The notes under the pieces are model-generated. The model was not told the DNA's origin and made no database searches. It was given only the letters and a program-made list of their open reading frames with translations. The translations under genes were made by a program, and so were the position numbers. A stretch of 64,000 bases of DNA, from the NCBI RefSeq assembly GCF_000373905.1, contig NZ_KB892705.1, positions 1-64,000 on the forward strand, read 5' to 3'. Source of the stretch: Mycobacterium sp. 155 (GTDB lineage Bacteria; Actinomycetota; Actinomycetes; Mycobacteriales; Mycobacteriaceae). Shown here in pieces: positions 44,072 to 59,391 of the stretch (its first letter is position 1; each line of letters begins with the position of its first letter).

Positions 44072-44697
44072 GTCAAGCGGTGCCAATGAGTTTGGCTGCG
44101 GTGGTCGCTGGAAAGCCGGTGCTGGTCAGCGAGATCGACGAACGGGAGGCGATGGTGCGGGCAGGGAACTTCGCATCGGCGCTGCCGCGTCCCGGCACCA
44201 GCGAGGGCAGGCAGCTGCGCCGCTGGCTGACGCAGCTGGTGGTGGCGGAACGGGTGCTGGCGGTCGAGGCTGCTGCCCGCCACCCGGACCTCGCCGGGGC
44301 TGACACAGAGGACGAGCTGCTGCCGGATACGGCCGCGCGCCTGGAGATTGGCAGTGTGGCGGCCGCGGTGCTGGCCACGCCACTGGCACGGGCGATGTTC
44401 ACCGAGGTCACCTGGGCCGTGGAGGTGGGCGACGAGGATATCGCCGCATACTACGCCCGCAACCCGTTGCGCTTCACGGCGAAACCTGAAGTCCAGCAAC
44501 AGGGCTGGCGTGCCAAGCCGGTGCCGCCGGCGTTCGAGCAGGTGCGCGACCGGATCGCCGAGCACCTGCTGGCCGCAGCCCGCCGACGTGCTTTCCGGTT
44601 GTGGCTCGACGTGCGGTATGCCGAACTGGTCGAGCTTGCGCCCGGGTATGAGCATCCGGGGGATCCGCGGCAGCCAGACAATACCCACCAGCATTAG
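44053..44697 (+). CDS. SurA/PpiC-like peptidyl-prolyl isomerase-type protein, no signal peptide
   Basis: The 214-residue protein resembles the chaperone part of SurA/PpiC: AAVVAGKPVLVSEIDEREAM at the start (like the SurA VNGEPIT..SEVD region), a helical middle, and EDIAAYYARNPLRFTAKPEV, FEQVRDRIAEHLLAAARRRAF and a C-terminal PGYEHPGDPRQPDN. A full parvulin domain is not visible, so isomerase activity is doubtful. There is no signal peptide, unusual for this family. Homologues in mycobacteria have at times been labelled malonyl-CoA-ACP transacylase without an obvious basis. ATG 44053 lies in a repeated 19-mer; ATG 44086 (MSLAAVV) may be the true start. It sits between the mannosidase and the ROK kinase. 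Confidence 0.68.
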   Translation: MSACAKSQAVPMSLAAVVAGKPVLVSEIDEREAMVRAGNFASALPRPGTSEGRQLRRWLTQLVVAERVLAVEAAARHPDLAGADTEDELLPDTAARLEIGSVAAAVLATPLARAMFTEVTWAVEVGDEDIAAYYARNPLRFTAKPEVQQQGWRAKPVPPAFEQVRDRIAEHLLAAARRRAFRLWLDVRYAELVELAPGYEHPGDPRQPDNTHQH

Positions 44698-44699
44698 CG

Positions 44700-45608
44700 A
44701 TGGGCGCCCTCACCGTTGCCCTGGACATCGGCGGAACCAAGGTCGCCGCAGGTCTCGTCGACTCCGATGGCGTCCTGGTGCACCACGCCACCGCGCCGAC
44801 CCCGGACGGGAACGCCGAGACGATCTGGGGCGTCGTCGAGACTTTGCTTGTTGACACGCTGCGCCTGGCCGACGGGGCAGTGCGTGGTGTCGGCATCGGA
44901 TCGGCCGGGCCGGTGGACCTGCCGAGCGGAACCGTCAGCCCCATCAATATCACGCAGTGGCATCGTTTTCCGATCGTCGAACGCGTCGAGTCGGTGTCGC
45001 GGTTGCCGGTGCGACTCGGCGGCGACGGGTTGTGCCTGGCGTTGGGGGAGCATTGGCGAGGTGCCGGCCGGGGCGCCCGGTTCATGCTCGGCATGGTGGT
45101 GTCGACCGGGGTCGGCGGCGGGCTGGTATTCGACGGCGCGCCGTATGCCGGCCGCACCGGAAATGCCGGGCACGTCGGGCATGTCATCGTCGCGCCGGAC
45201 GGCGGGGCGCTGTGTGCGTGCGGTGGGCATGGGTGTGTGGAGACGATCGCCTCCGGTCCGCACCTGGTGCAGTGGGCGCGCGACCAGGGCTGGGCTGCGC
45301 CGGAGGGGGCCGACGCCGGGGCTCTGGCTGCCGCGGCGTCCGCGGGGGAGCCGCTTGCGCTCAAGGCTTTTCGGCGTGGTGCCACTGCGATTGCGGCGAT
45401 GATCGCGTCGGTGGGCGCGGTGTGCGACCTCGACTTGGTCGTGATCGGCGGCGGGGTAGCCAAGTCCGGGGACCTGCTGTTCGCACCGATCCGCGACGCG
45501 CTTGCGTGCTATGCCGGGCTGGCGTTTCTGCGTACGTTGCGCGTCGTACCCGCCGAACTGGGCGGCGACGCCGGGCTGGTTGGTGCAGCCGCCCTCCTGC
45601 GGGCCTGA
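44700..45608 (+). CDS. ROK-family sugar kinase
   Basis: The 302-residue protein phosphorylates a hexose or aminosugar with ATP. It has the phosphate-1 motif ALDIGGTKVAAGLVD, the substrate motif STGVGGGLVFDG and GNAGHVGHVIVAPDG, and the zinc site CACGGHGCVETIASG. ROK members include glucokinase, N-acetylmannosamine kinase and fructokinase. Here the position right behind an alpha-mannosidase (one gene apart, 2-bp gap) suggests mannose or a related sugar, though this is inference. Its last 100 bases overlap the convergent HxlR gene. Confidence 0.9.
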   Translation: MGALTVALDIGGTKVAAGLVDSDGVLVHHATAPTPDGNAETIWGVVETLLVDTLRLADGAVRGVGIGSAGPVDLPSGTVSPINITQWHRFPIVERVESVSRLPVRLGGDGLCLALGEHWRGAGRGARFMLGMVVSTGVGGGLVFDGAPYAGRTGNAGHVGHVIVAPDGGALCACGGHGCVETIASGPHLVQWARDQGWAAPEGADAGALAAAASAGEPLALKAFRRGATAIAAMIASVGAVCDLDLVVIGGGVAKSGDLLFAPIRDALACYAGLAFLRTLRVVPAELGGDAGLVGAAALLRA

Positions 45609-45943
45609 GGCTTCTGCATCTGAAGTTGCATGTGGGTGCGTCCCCAGTCGCACAGGACCTGCAGCACCGGCGCCAGCGTCATGCCGTACTCGGAGATCGA
45701 ATAGTGCACGCACGGCGGCACGGTGCCCGCGTCGTGGCGATCGATGATCCCGGCCTCGACGAGGTCATGCAGGTGCCGGATCAGCATGCGCTCGGTGATT
45801 TCGGGGATGCTGCGCCGAAGTTCGGCGGTGCGCATCGGCCCGTCGAACAAGCGCCACAGAATGGTGCCTTTCCAGCGGCCGTCGACGATGGAGAGTGTGG
45901 TGTCGATCGGGCACTCGCCGATCTCCTTCTTCGAGACCGCCAC
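45509..45943 (-). CDS. HxlR-family transcriptional regulator
   Basis: The 144-residue winged-helix regulator has the HxlR signature: CPIDTTLSIVDGRWKGTILW, LRRSIPEITERMLIRHLHDL and VHYSISEYGMTLAPVLQVLCDWG. Normal proteins end soon after this point. Here about 30 further residues (PQARRRAAAPTSPASPPSSA and on) are read from the antisense of the ROK gene, so the natural stop seems lost. The gene is divergent from a small membrane protein, and a perfect 22-bp palindrome lies between them. HxlR-type proteins often sense electrophiles or quinones through a cysteine; candidates here are in GECPID and VPPCVHY. Confidence 0.88.
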   Translation of the reverse strand: MAVSKKEIGECPIDTTLSIVDGRWKGTILWRLFDGPMRTAELRRSIPEITERMLIRHLHDLVEAGIIDRHDAGTVPPCVHYSISEYGMTLAPVLQVLCDWGRTHMQLQMQKPQARRRAAAPTSPASPPSSAGTTRNVRRNASPA

Positions 45944-45964
45944 GGCTCGTCTCCTTGTGGATTT

Positions 45965-45986
45965 GTACTGACTAATTTGTCAGTAC
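45965..45986. promoter_or_regulatory. HxlR operator candidate (22-bp palindrome)
   Basis: GTACTGAC-TAATTT-GTCAGTAC is a perfect inverted repeat in the 80-base space between the divergent HxlR gene and the membrane protein gene. The placement and symmetry fit the HxlR family's own operator. Confidence 0.75.
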
Positions 45987-46023
45987 CTTGTTTTTTGTCA
46001 GCTTAATGACGAGGGTAGATGTC

Positions 46024-46464
46024 ATGGAACAGATCGTGCAAATCCTCGCTGTGCTCGGTATTGGAACTCTCGTCGGCGTCGAGTTCGGGGTCGCCGTGTT
46101 CACCAATCCCATCGTGGAGCGGTTGCCTGACGACGCGTATCGACAGGCCCGTGCCACCGGCGGTCGGATCCTCGGCACCGTCATGCCGTTCTGGTACTTC
46201 GCCGCGGCGGCCCTGCTGGTCGGTGTCGCGTGGCTCGGGCGGTCCCCGCTGGCGATTGCCGCGGTCGCGGTGATGGGTGTGACCATGGTCTTGTCGCTGA
46301 CCACACTGGTGCCCATCAACAATCGCGTCGCGGCGTCGATGGGAGCCGGTCTCGAGGAGACGCCGGTTCGGGAACTGGCGCATCGGTGGGACCGGCTGCA
46401 TTGGCTGCGGGTGGCCCTGTTGGCTGTTGCGTTCGTGTTGCTGGCGGTCGCGGGTACACGCTGA
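46024..46464 (+). CDS. DUF1772-type four-helix membrane protein
   Basis: The 146-residue protein has four hydrophobic segments and the family pattern GVEFGVAVFTNPIVERLPDD, a polar loop, LTTLVPINNRVA and a C-terminal HRWDRLHWLRVALLAVAF block. DUF1772 proteins resemble anthrone-oxygenase-like or noncatalytic membrane proteins; no reaction is established here. ATG 46024 is chosen with GAGGG eight bases upstream; ATG 46006 and 45988 are in frame. It is divergent from the HxlR gene and is the probable target of that regulator. Confidence 0.82.
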   Translation: MEQIVQILAVLGIGTLVGVEFGVAVFTNPIVERLPDDAYRQARATGGRILGTVMPFWYFAAAALLVGVAWLGRSPLAIAAVAVMGVTMVLSLTTLVPINNRVAASMGAGLEETPVRELAHRWDRLHWLRVALLAVAFVLLAVAGTR

Positions 46465-46619
46465 GCGGTGACGAACGTGCGCATAGTGGCGGCCGGGGGC
46501 GGCGTGGCGGGCAGCAGACCCGCACGCTCGCGGTGCAGGGGACGAGGAATGAGGAATTAGGACGTCAGGCGGGTGCTCGGCTACTCTGGTCGGGTTCCAC
46601 CGAAGACCGTCGGTCACCG

Positions 46620-46638
46620 ATGAGCGCTTGCACGAAGA
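46620..46638 (+). repeat. 19-nt recurring sequence, copy B
   Basis: ATGAGCGCTTGCACGAAGA differs at one base from copies A (44053) and C (63408, minus strand). It lies within the L10 leader and starts a 38-codon open frame (46620-46736). Confidence 0.88.
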
Positions 46639-46736
46639 GCAAGTGGCTCGGCAATCGGTTGAAGGCCTGGGGGAGACCCCAGCGGCCCACGCAGGAGGAC
46701 GAGGCTAGTTACGACCTTCGGATTAAAAGTCCGTAG
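46620..46736 (+). other. 38-codon open frame inside the L10 leader
   Basis: From ATG 46620 a frame runs MSACTKSKWLGNRLKAWGRP and on to IKSP and a TAG stop, through the structured leader. It has no clear ribosome-binding site. Basic composition is not decisive. It could be a regulatory upstream ORF or chance; I treat it as unproven. Confidence 0.25.
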
Positions 46737-46743
46737 ATTTTCA

Positions 46744-46769
46744 CGCCCCGACCTGTCTGCGTCGGGGCG
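46744..46769 (+). terminator. Terminator-like hairpin in the rplJ leader
   Basis: CGCCCCGAC and GTCGGGGCG form a perfect 9-bp stem with an 8-nt loop, followed by TTCGTCATTT. It lies about 70 bases before rplJ and could act as an attenuator in the L10 leader. Confidence 0.65.
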
Positions 46770-46840
46770 TTCGTCATTTCATGGCCTTTGACGCCGGCTG
46801 TCCAGGTGGATCGACCGATACCCACCACAAGGAGGCATGC

Positions 46841-47368
46841 ATGGCCAAGGCTGATAAGGCCACGGCGGTTGCCGACATTGCCGAGCAGTTCAAGGGGGCG
46901 ACGGCCACCGTCGTCACCGAGTACCGCGGGCTCACCGTGGCAAACCTGGCCGAACTCCGTCGTTCCCTCGGCGACTCGACCACGTACACCGTCGCCAAGA
47001 ACACCCTGGTGAAGCGGGCCGCCTCGGAAGCCGGCATTGAAGGCCTCGATGATCTGTTCGCCGGTCCGACGGCGATCGCGTTCGTCCAGGGCGAGCCGGT
47101 CGACGCCGCCAAGGCGATCAAGAAGTTCGCCAAGGACCACAAGGCGCTCGTCATCAAGGGCGGCTACATGGACGGCCGCGCCCTCTCGATCTCCGAGGTC
47201 GAGAAGATCGCCGACCTCGAGTCGCGCGAGGTGCTGCTGGCCAAGCTGGCAGGCGCCATGAAGGGCAACCTGTCCAAGGCTGCCGGCCTGTTCAACGCGC
47301 CCGCTTCGCAGGTTGCCCGGCTGGCCGCCGCGCTGCAGGAGAAGAAGGCATCCGAAGAAGCGGCTTAG
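46841..47368 (+). CDS. rplJ: 50S ribosomal protein L10
   Basis: L10 anchors L7/L12 dimers in the ribosomal stalk and represses its own operon. The 175-residue protein has [33 protein letters not shown] and a C-terminal helix for L12 binding. ATG 46841 has AAGGAGG upstream; the reading frame extends further upstream, but without a site. rplL starts 57 bases on. Confidence 0.97.
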   Translation: MAKADKATAVADIAEQFKGATATVVTEYRGLTVANLAELRRSLGDSTTYTVAKNTLVKRAASEAGIEGLDDLFAGPTAIAFVQGEPVDAAKAIKKFAKDHKALVIKGGYMDGRALSISEVEKIADLESREVLLAKLAGAMKGNLSKAAGLFNAPASQVARLAAALQEKKASEEAA

Positions 47369-47425
47369 AGACCGCCGCTTTCACCTACCCCATACATCAG
47401 TAAGAAATAAGGAAGGACCATCAAC

Positions 47426-47812
47426 ATGGCAAAGCTGTCTACCGAAGAACTGCTCGACGCTTTCAAGGAAATGACGCTGCTGGAGCTCTCTGAGTTCGTC
47501 AAGCAGTTCGAGGAGACCTTCGAGGTCACCGCCGCCGCTCCGGTCGCCGTCGCGGCCGCCGGTGCCGCCCCGGCCGCCGCCGAGGCCGCTGAGGAGCAGT
47601 CGGAGTTCGACGTCATCCTCGAGGGTGCCGGCGAGAAGAAGATCGGCGTCATCAAGGTCGTCCGCGAGATCGTCTCCGGCCTGGGCCTGAAGGAAGCCAA
47701 GGATCTGGTCGACGGTGCCCCCAAGCCGTTGCTGGAGAAGGTCACCAAGGAGGCCGCCGAGGACGCCAAGGCCAAGCTCGAGGCCGCCGGCGCTTCGGTC
47801 ACCGTCAAGTAG
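47426..47812 (+). CDS. rplL: 50S ribosomal protein L7/L12
   Basis: L7/L12 recruits translation factors and stimulates their GTPase activity. The 128-residue protein has the N-terminal dimerisation part ([20 protein letters not shown]), an alanine-rich hinge (AAAAPVAV-type, [14 protein letters not shown]) and the C-terminal factor-binding domain [25 protein letters not shown] lies before the ATG. A strong terminator follows. Confidence 0.97.
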   Translation: MAKLSTEELLDAFKEMTLLELSEFVKQFEETFEVTAAAPVAVAAAGAAPAAAEAAEEQSEFDVILEGAGEKKIGVIKVVREIVSGLGLKEAKDLVDGAPKPLLEKVTKEAAEDAKAKLEAAGASVTVK

Positions 47813-47824
47813 TTCCCGTCCTGC

Positions 47825-47861
47825 CAAAGATCCCCGGATCCCTCGGATTCGGGGATCTTTG
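47825..47861 (+). terminator. Terminator after rplL
   Basis: CAAAGATCCCCG (47825-47836) pairs perfectly with CGGGGATCTTTG (47850-47861) around a 13-nt loop, 12 bases after the rplL stop. Confidence 0.85.
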
Positions 47862-47986
47862 CCGTTCTGATAAGCGCGCGGATTCTGTGGACACAACCAT
47901 GCTGCGGTGGTAGTGCGTAGGTTATGGTGACTCAAACCACAGGCTGGAGTCGTGGCGCGGTCAAGGGGTAGGCGGGAGGATCTCTG

Positions 47987-49066
47987 ATGGGCGTCCAAAT
48001 CGACGTAACCGGGCTCAGCAAGTCATTTGGATCGTCGAAGATCTGGGAGGACGTGACCCTGACCATCCCTGCCGGGGAGGTCAGCGTGTTGCTGGGCCCG
48101 TCCGGTACCGGTAAGTCCGTGTTCCTGAAGTCCCTGATCGGGCTGCTGCGTCCCGAGCGCGGCTCGATCGTCATCGACGGCACCGACATCATCGAGTGCT
48201 CGGCCAAGGAACTCTACGAGATCCGCACGCTGTTCGGTGTGCTGTTCCAGGACGGCGCGCTGTTCGGCTCGATGAACATCTACGACAACACGGCCTTCCC
48301 GCTGCGCGAGCACACCAAGAAGTCCGAAAGCGAAATCCGCAACATCGTCATGGAGAAGCTCGAGCTGGTGGGCATGCCCAACGACGGGCACAAGTTCCCA
48401 GGCGAGATCTCCGGCGGTATGCGCAAACGTGCCGGCTTGGCCCGCGCTTTGGTGCTGGATCCGAAGATCATCCTGTGCGACGAGCCGGACTCCGGTCTGG
48501 ACCCGGTCCGTACCGCCTACCTGAGCCAGTTGTTGATCGACATCAATGCCCAGATCGACGCCACGATCCTGATCGTGACGCACAACATCAACATCGCTCG
48601 AACCGTGCCGGACAACATGGGCATGCTGTTCCGTAAGCACTTGGTCATGTTCGGTCCCCGTGAGGTGCTGTTGACCAGCGATGAGCCCGTCGTCAAGCAG
48701 TTCCTCAACGGCCGCCGGATCGGCCCGATCGGTATGTCCGAGGAGAAGGACGAGGCGACCGCCGCGGCCGAGCAGGCCATGTTGGACCTGGGCCAGCACG
48801 ACGGCGGTGTCGAGGAGATCGAGGGTGTGCCGCCTCAGCTCATGGCGACGCCCGGCATGCCCGAGCGCAAGGCGGTGGCGCGTCGTCAGGCCCGCGTGCG
48901 CGAGATGATGCACACCTTGCCGCCGGCCGCGCAGGCCGCGATCATGGACGACCTCGAGGGCACTCACAAATTCCCGGTCCACGAGTTCGACGAGCCCACC
49001 AAACGGCATGATCGTTCGGCGGACGACGACCCGACGGGCGCCATCGAGGTACCCACTCAGAGCTGA
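47987..49066 (+). CDS. mkl: Mce/YrbE lipid-transport ATPase Mkl (MceG)
   Basis: Mkl powers the Mce systems that import cholesterol and other lipids. The 359-residue ATPase has Walker A LGPSGTGKSVFLK, signature SGGMRKRAGLARAL, Walker B ILCDEPDSGLDP and the switch THN. A C-terminal extension of about 110 residues is characteristic of actinobacterial Mkl and carries ATPGMPERKAVARRQARVR. Length equals that of the M. tuberculosis protein. ATG 47987 has GGGAGG upstream. It stands alone before rpoB, away from mce genes, as in other mycobacteria. Confidence 0.93.
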   Translation: MGVQIDVTGLSKSFGSSKIWEDVTLTIPAGEVSVLLGPSGTGKSVFLKSLIGLLRPERGSIVIDGTDIIECSAKELYEIRTLFGVLFQDGALFGSMNIYDNTAFPLREHTKKSESEIRNIVMEKLELVGMPNDGHKFPGEISGGMRKRAGLARALVLDPKIILCDEPDSGLDPVRTAYLSQLLIDINAQIDATILIVTHNINIARTVPDNMGMLFRKHLVMFGPREVLLTSDEPVVKQFLNGRRIGPIGMSEEKDEATAAAEQAMLDLGQHDGGVEEIEGVPPQLMATPGMPERKAVARRQARVREMMHTLPPAAQAAIMDDLEGTHKFPVHEFDEPTKRHDRSADDDPTGAIEVPTQS

Positions 49067-53082
<4,016 letters not shown>

Positions 53083-53094
53083 ACAGATTTCTAG

Positions 53095-57072
<3,978 letters not shown>

Positions 57073-57077
57073 TCACT

Positions 57078-57115
57078 ACGGAAAAAGCCCCCGCTTCGGC
57101 GGGGGCTTTTTCCGT
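57078..57115 (+). terminator. rpoBC operon terminator (UUCG loop)
   Basis: A perfect 17-bp stem, ACGGAAAAAGCCCCCGC and its complement, is closed by a TTCG tetraloop and includes a run of five T on the 3' side. It starts six bases after the rpoC stop. Confidence 0.95.
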
Positions 57116-57160
57116 CTGCGGGTGCGGTCGACTGTGTGGGCCGGTCGCGCTCTGTCTCGC

Positions 57161-57331
57161 TCTGTCTCCGCTGGGCTTGTCACGTTCTGTCTCCGCTGGG
57201 CTCTGTCACGCCAGAGTGGCTCTCGACGCTGAGAGCCACTCTTGCGTGACGCTCGACGAGTGGGGCCGACATGACGGCCTCGGCTCGCCACTCTGGCGTG
57301 ACACTCGGGCGCGACGGTCACTCTGGCGTGA
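57161..57331. repeat. Cluster of short direct and inverted repeats downstream of rpoC
   Basis: TCTGTCTCCGCTGGGCT occurs twice (57161, 57186). A 20-bp imperfect hairpin (57205-57224 with 57231-57250, one mismatch) carries GTCACGCCAGAGTG and CACTCTTGCGTGAC. CACTCTGGCGTGAC recurs at about 57289 and 57318. The 285 bases between the terminator and nfo hold nothing else recognisable. It may be part of a dispersed mycobacterial intergenic repeat. Confidence 0.8.
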
Positions 57332-57401
57332 CAAACCCGTTCCTTGAGGGATGACAAAGCGGGTGGGCGGGGTCGTCGCCGAGGCTCACTAGACTGGCGG
57401 C

Positions 57402-58157
57402 GTGCTCATCGGTTCGCATGTAGACAACACCGACCCATTGGCCGCGGCGGCCGCTGACGGCGCCGACGTCGTGCAGTTCTTCCTCGGCAACCCGCAGAGC
57501 TGGAAGAAACCGAAGCCTCGCGAAGATGCCGTCGTACTCAAGGCCGCGAACGTTCCGCTGTACGTGCATGCGCCGTACCTCATCAATGTCGCCTCCGCGA
57601 ACAACCGGGTGCGCATCCCGTCTCGCAAGATCCTGCAGGACACGTGCGACGCTGCCGCCGAGATCGGCGCCACTGCGGTGATCGTGCACGGTGGGCACGC
57701 CGATGACAACGACATGGAGGCCGGGTTTGAGCGCTGGGGCAAGGCGCTCGACTATCTGAATTCCGACGTACCGGTGTATCTGGAGAACACCGCGGGTGGG
57801 GACCACGCCATGGCCCGCCATTTCGACACCATCGCCCGGCTGTGGGACCGCATCGGTGACAAAGGTATTGGCTTCTGCCTCGACACCTGTCACGCGTGGG
57901 CCGCAGGCGAGGCACTCGTCGACGCGGTGGACCGCATTAAGGCCATCACCGGGCGCATCGATCTGGTGCACTGCAACGACTCCCGGGATGCCGCCGGTTC
58001 TGGCGCTGACCGGCACGCCAATTTCGGTCTGGGACAGATCGATCCGCAGCTGCTGGCCGCGGTGGTCAACGCCGCCGACGCTCCGGTGATCTGCGAGACG
58101 TCCGAGGAAGGCCGCAAGGACGACATCGCGTTCCTGCGCGAGCACGCTGTGAGCTGA
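57402..58157 (+). CDS. nfo: Endonuclease IV (AP endonuclease)
   Basis: Cleaves DNA 5' of abasic sites in base-excision repair, using three zinc ions. The 251-residue TIM-barrel protein begins [19 protein letters not shown]. It has the zinc ligands in [60 protein letters not shown] and ICETSEEG. The set is complete, so the enzyme should be active. GTG 57402 is the start. Matches Rv0670 (end) in position after rpoC. Confidence 0.94.
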   Translation: MLIGSHVDNTDPLAAAAADGADVVQFFLGNPQSWKKPKPREDAVVLKAANVPLYVHAPYLINVASANNRVRIPSRKILQDTCDAAAEIGATAVIVHGGHADDNDMEAGFERWGKALDYLNSDVPVYLENTAGGDHAMARHFDTIARLWDRIGDKGIGFCLDTCHAWAAGEALVDAVDRIKAITGRIDLVHCNDSRDAAGSGADRHANFGLGQIDPQLLAAVVNAADAPVICETSEEGRKDDIAFLREHAVS

Positions 58158-58221
58158 GACGCCACGCCAGAAACGGTTCCCTAAACGGGGAGTTAGCGGC
58201 AGGTGAACTAGCCTTGTCCGG

Positions 58222-59361
58222 GTGTCCATGATTGATGAAGGGCAGTCAATCGTGCGATCACCGGTCGATCCTTCAGCGGAGACCGCCGCTCGCCGCGCGC
58301 TTTTGTTGCGTATCGTGCGCTATCTAGCGGTCGCGGTCTGGGCTGTCATCGTCGGTTATCGCACGGTCACCGACGGTTTCGCATTCAATCGAGAACTGTT
58401 GCTGCTCTACATCTCTACGGGCCTGCTGGCCGCCAGCATCGGACAGGGCCGGCGCATGTTCTATGTCGTCCGGGACTGGCTTCCGTTCGCGTTGGTGCTC
58501 CTCGCCTACGACCTGAGTAGGGGAGCGGCGACGTTGATCGGGCGGCCGACCCTCTGGCAATGGCAGGTCAACGCAGACCGCTGGATGTTCTTCGGCACAG
58601 TCCCGACGGTGTGGCTGCAGGAACGACTCAAGGCTCTGAACCCGCCGTGGTGGGAGATCGTGATCAGCACGGTCTATATGTCGTTCTTCATCCTGCCGTA
58701 CGTTGTCGCCGGGGTGTTGTGGCTGCGTGACCGGGAGGAGTGGAAACGGTTCGTCCGGCTGTTCGTCGGGCTGTCGTTCGCGGCACTGATGATCTATGCG
58801 CTGCTGCCCGCCGCGCCGCCGTGGGCGGCAGCCCGGTGTACCGCCGATGATGTCGACGGTGGTCCGTCCGGTCCGCGGTGCATGTTCCGCTCGGCGCGCG
58901 AGGCTACCGACGGCGGACTGCTCGGGGCGATGCAGGGCAACCGGGACGGCGGCCACGAGTGGATCGAGCGAATCGTCACGCGCGGCTGGGGCAAGCTCAA
59001 CCTGCACTCTGCGACCGCGTTGATCGATCAGGGCCAGGCGAGCGTGAATCTGGTGGCGGCCATCCCGTCACTGCATGCCGGACTGACAGCAGCGGTCTCG
59101 GCGTTTCTGTGGAACCGCGTCAACCGCGGTTGGCGGCCGGTCCTTGTGGGTTACGTCCTGATCATGGCGTTCACGTTGGTCTACACCGCCGAGCACTACG
59201 TGATCGACATCCTGCTGGGCTGGGCCTTGGCGGCAGTAGTGGTCACGGCGTTGAACCGCTATGAAGCGCGGCGGTCCGGACGCAGGGCCGATGTCGACAC
59301 CTCGGGATGTTCGCTCGCAGAGGAGAGCGCGGAGGCCTCCGGCGGTCATTACAACTCTTGA
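58222..59361 (+). CDS. PAP2-superfamily membrane protein (inositolphosphotransferase-like)
   Basis: The 379-residue membrane protein has about six helices and the three PAP2-type motif regions: YALLPAAPPW, AAIPSLHAGLTAAVSAFLW with the catalytic His, and LVYTAEHYVIDILLGWA. The layout recalls AUR1-like phosphatases/transferases that move phosphoinositol or phosphate between lipids. In mycobacteria such enzymes act in phosphoinositide or arabinogalactan precursor metabolism, but the substrate here is unknown. GTG 58222 is used; ATG 58228 is in frame. In M. tuberculosis lpqP occupies this place, so the gene content differs. Confidence 0.82.
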   Translation: MSMIDEGQSIVRSPVDPSAETAARRALLLRIVRYLAVAVWAVIVGYRTVTDGFAFNRELLLLYISTGLLAASIGQGRRMFYVVRDWLPFALVLLAYDLSRGAATLIGRPTLWQWQVNADRWMFFGTVPTVWLQERLKALNPPWWEIVISTVYMSFFILPYVVAGVLWLRDREEWKRFVRLFVGLSFAALMIYALLPAAPPWAAARCTADDVDGGPSGPRCMFRSAREATDGGLLGAMQGNRDGGHEWIERIVTRGWGKLNLHSATALIDQGQASVNLVAAIPSLHAGLTAAVSAFLWNRVNRGWRPVLVGYVLIMAFTLVYTAEHYVIDILLGWALAAVVVTALNRYEARRSGRRADVDTSGCSLAEESAEASGGHYNS

Positions 59362-59391
59362 ACAACTGTCGAGAAACTGTAACACTGGAGT

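Larger units (their letters stand above)
46590..46790 (+). ncRNA. Ribosomal protein L10 leader (autoregulatory 5' region of rplJ-rplL)
   Basis: The 370 bases before rplJ are structured and without an obvious gene. They hold GAAGACCGTCGGTC (46602-46615), the type of sequence that forms the L10/L12-binding kink-turn; a hairpin arm ACCGAT..ATCGGT; a GGGG-AGA-CCCC hairpin; and a GC-rich terminator-like hairpin at 46744-46769. This matches the layout of actinobacterial L10 leaders, in which free L10(L12) represses the operon. The exact 5' end is not known. Confidence 0.72.

Noticed and set aside
46230..46736. A continuous 168-codon frame across the DUF1772 gene and into the L10 leader
   Set aside because: Its first part is an out-of-frame shadow of the membrane protein gene. 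Only the last 38 codons from 46620 are worth considering.
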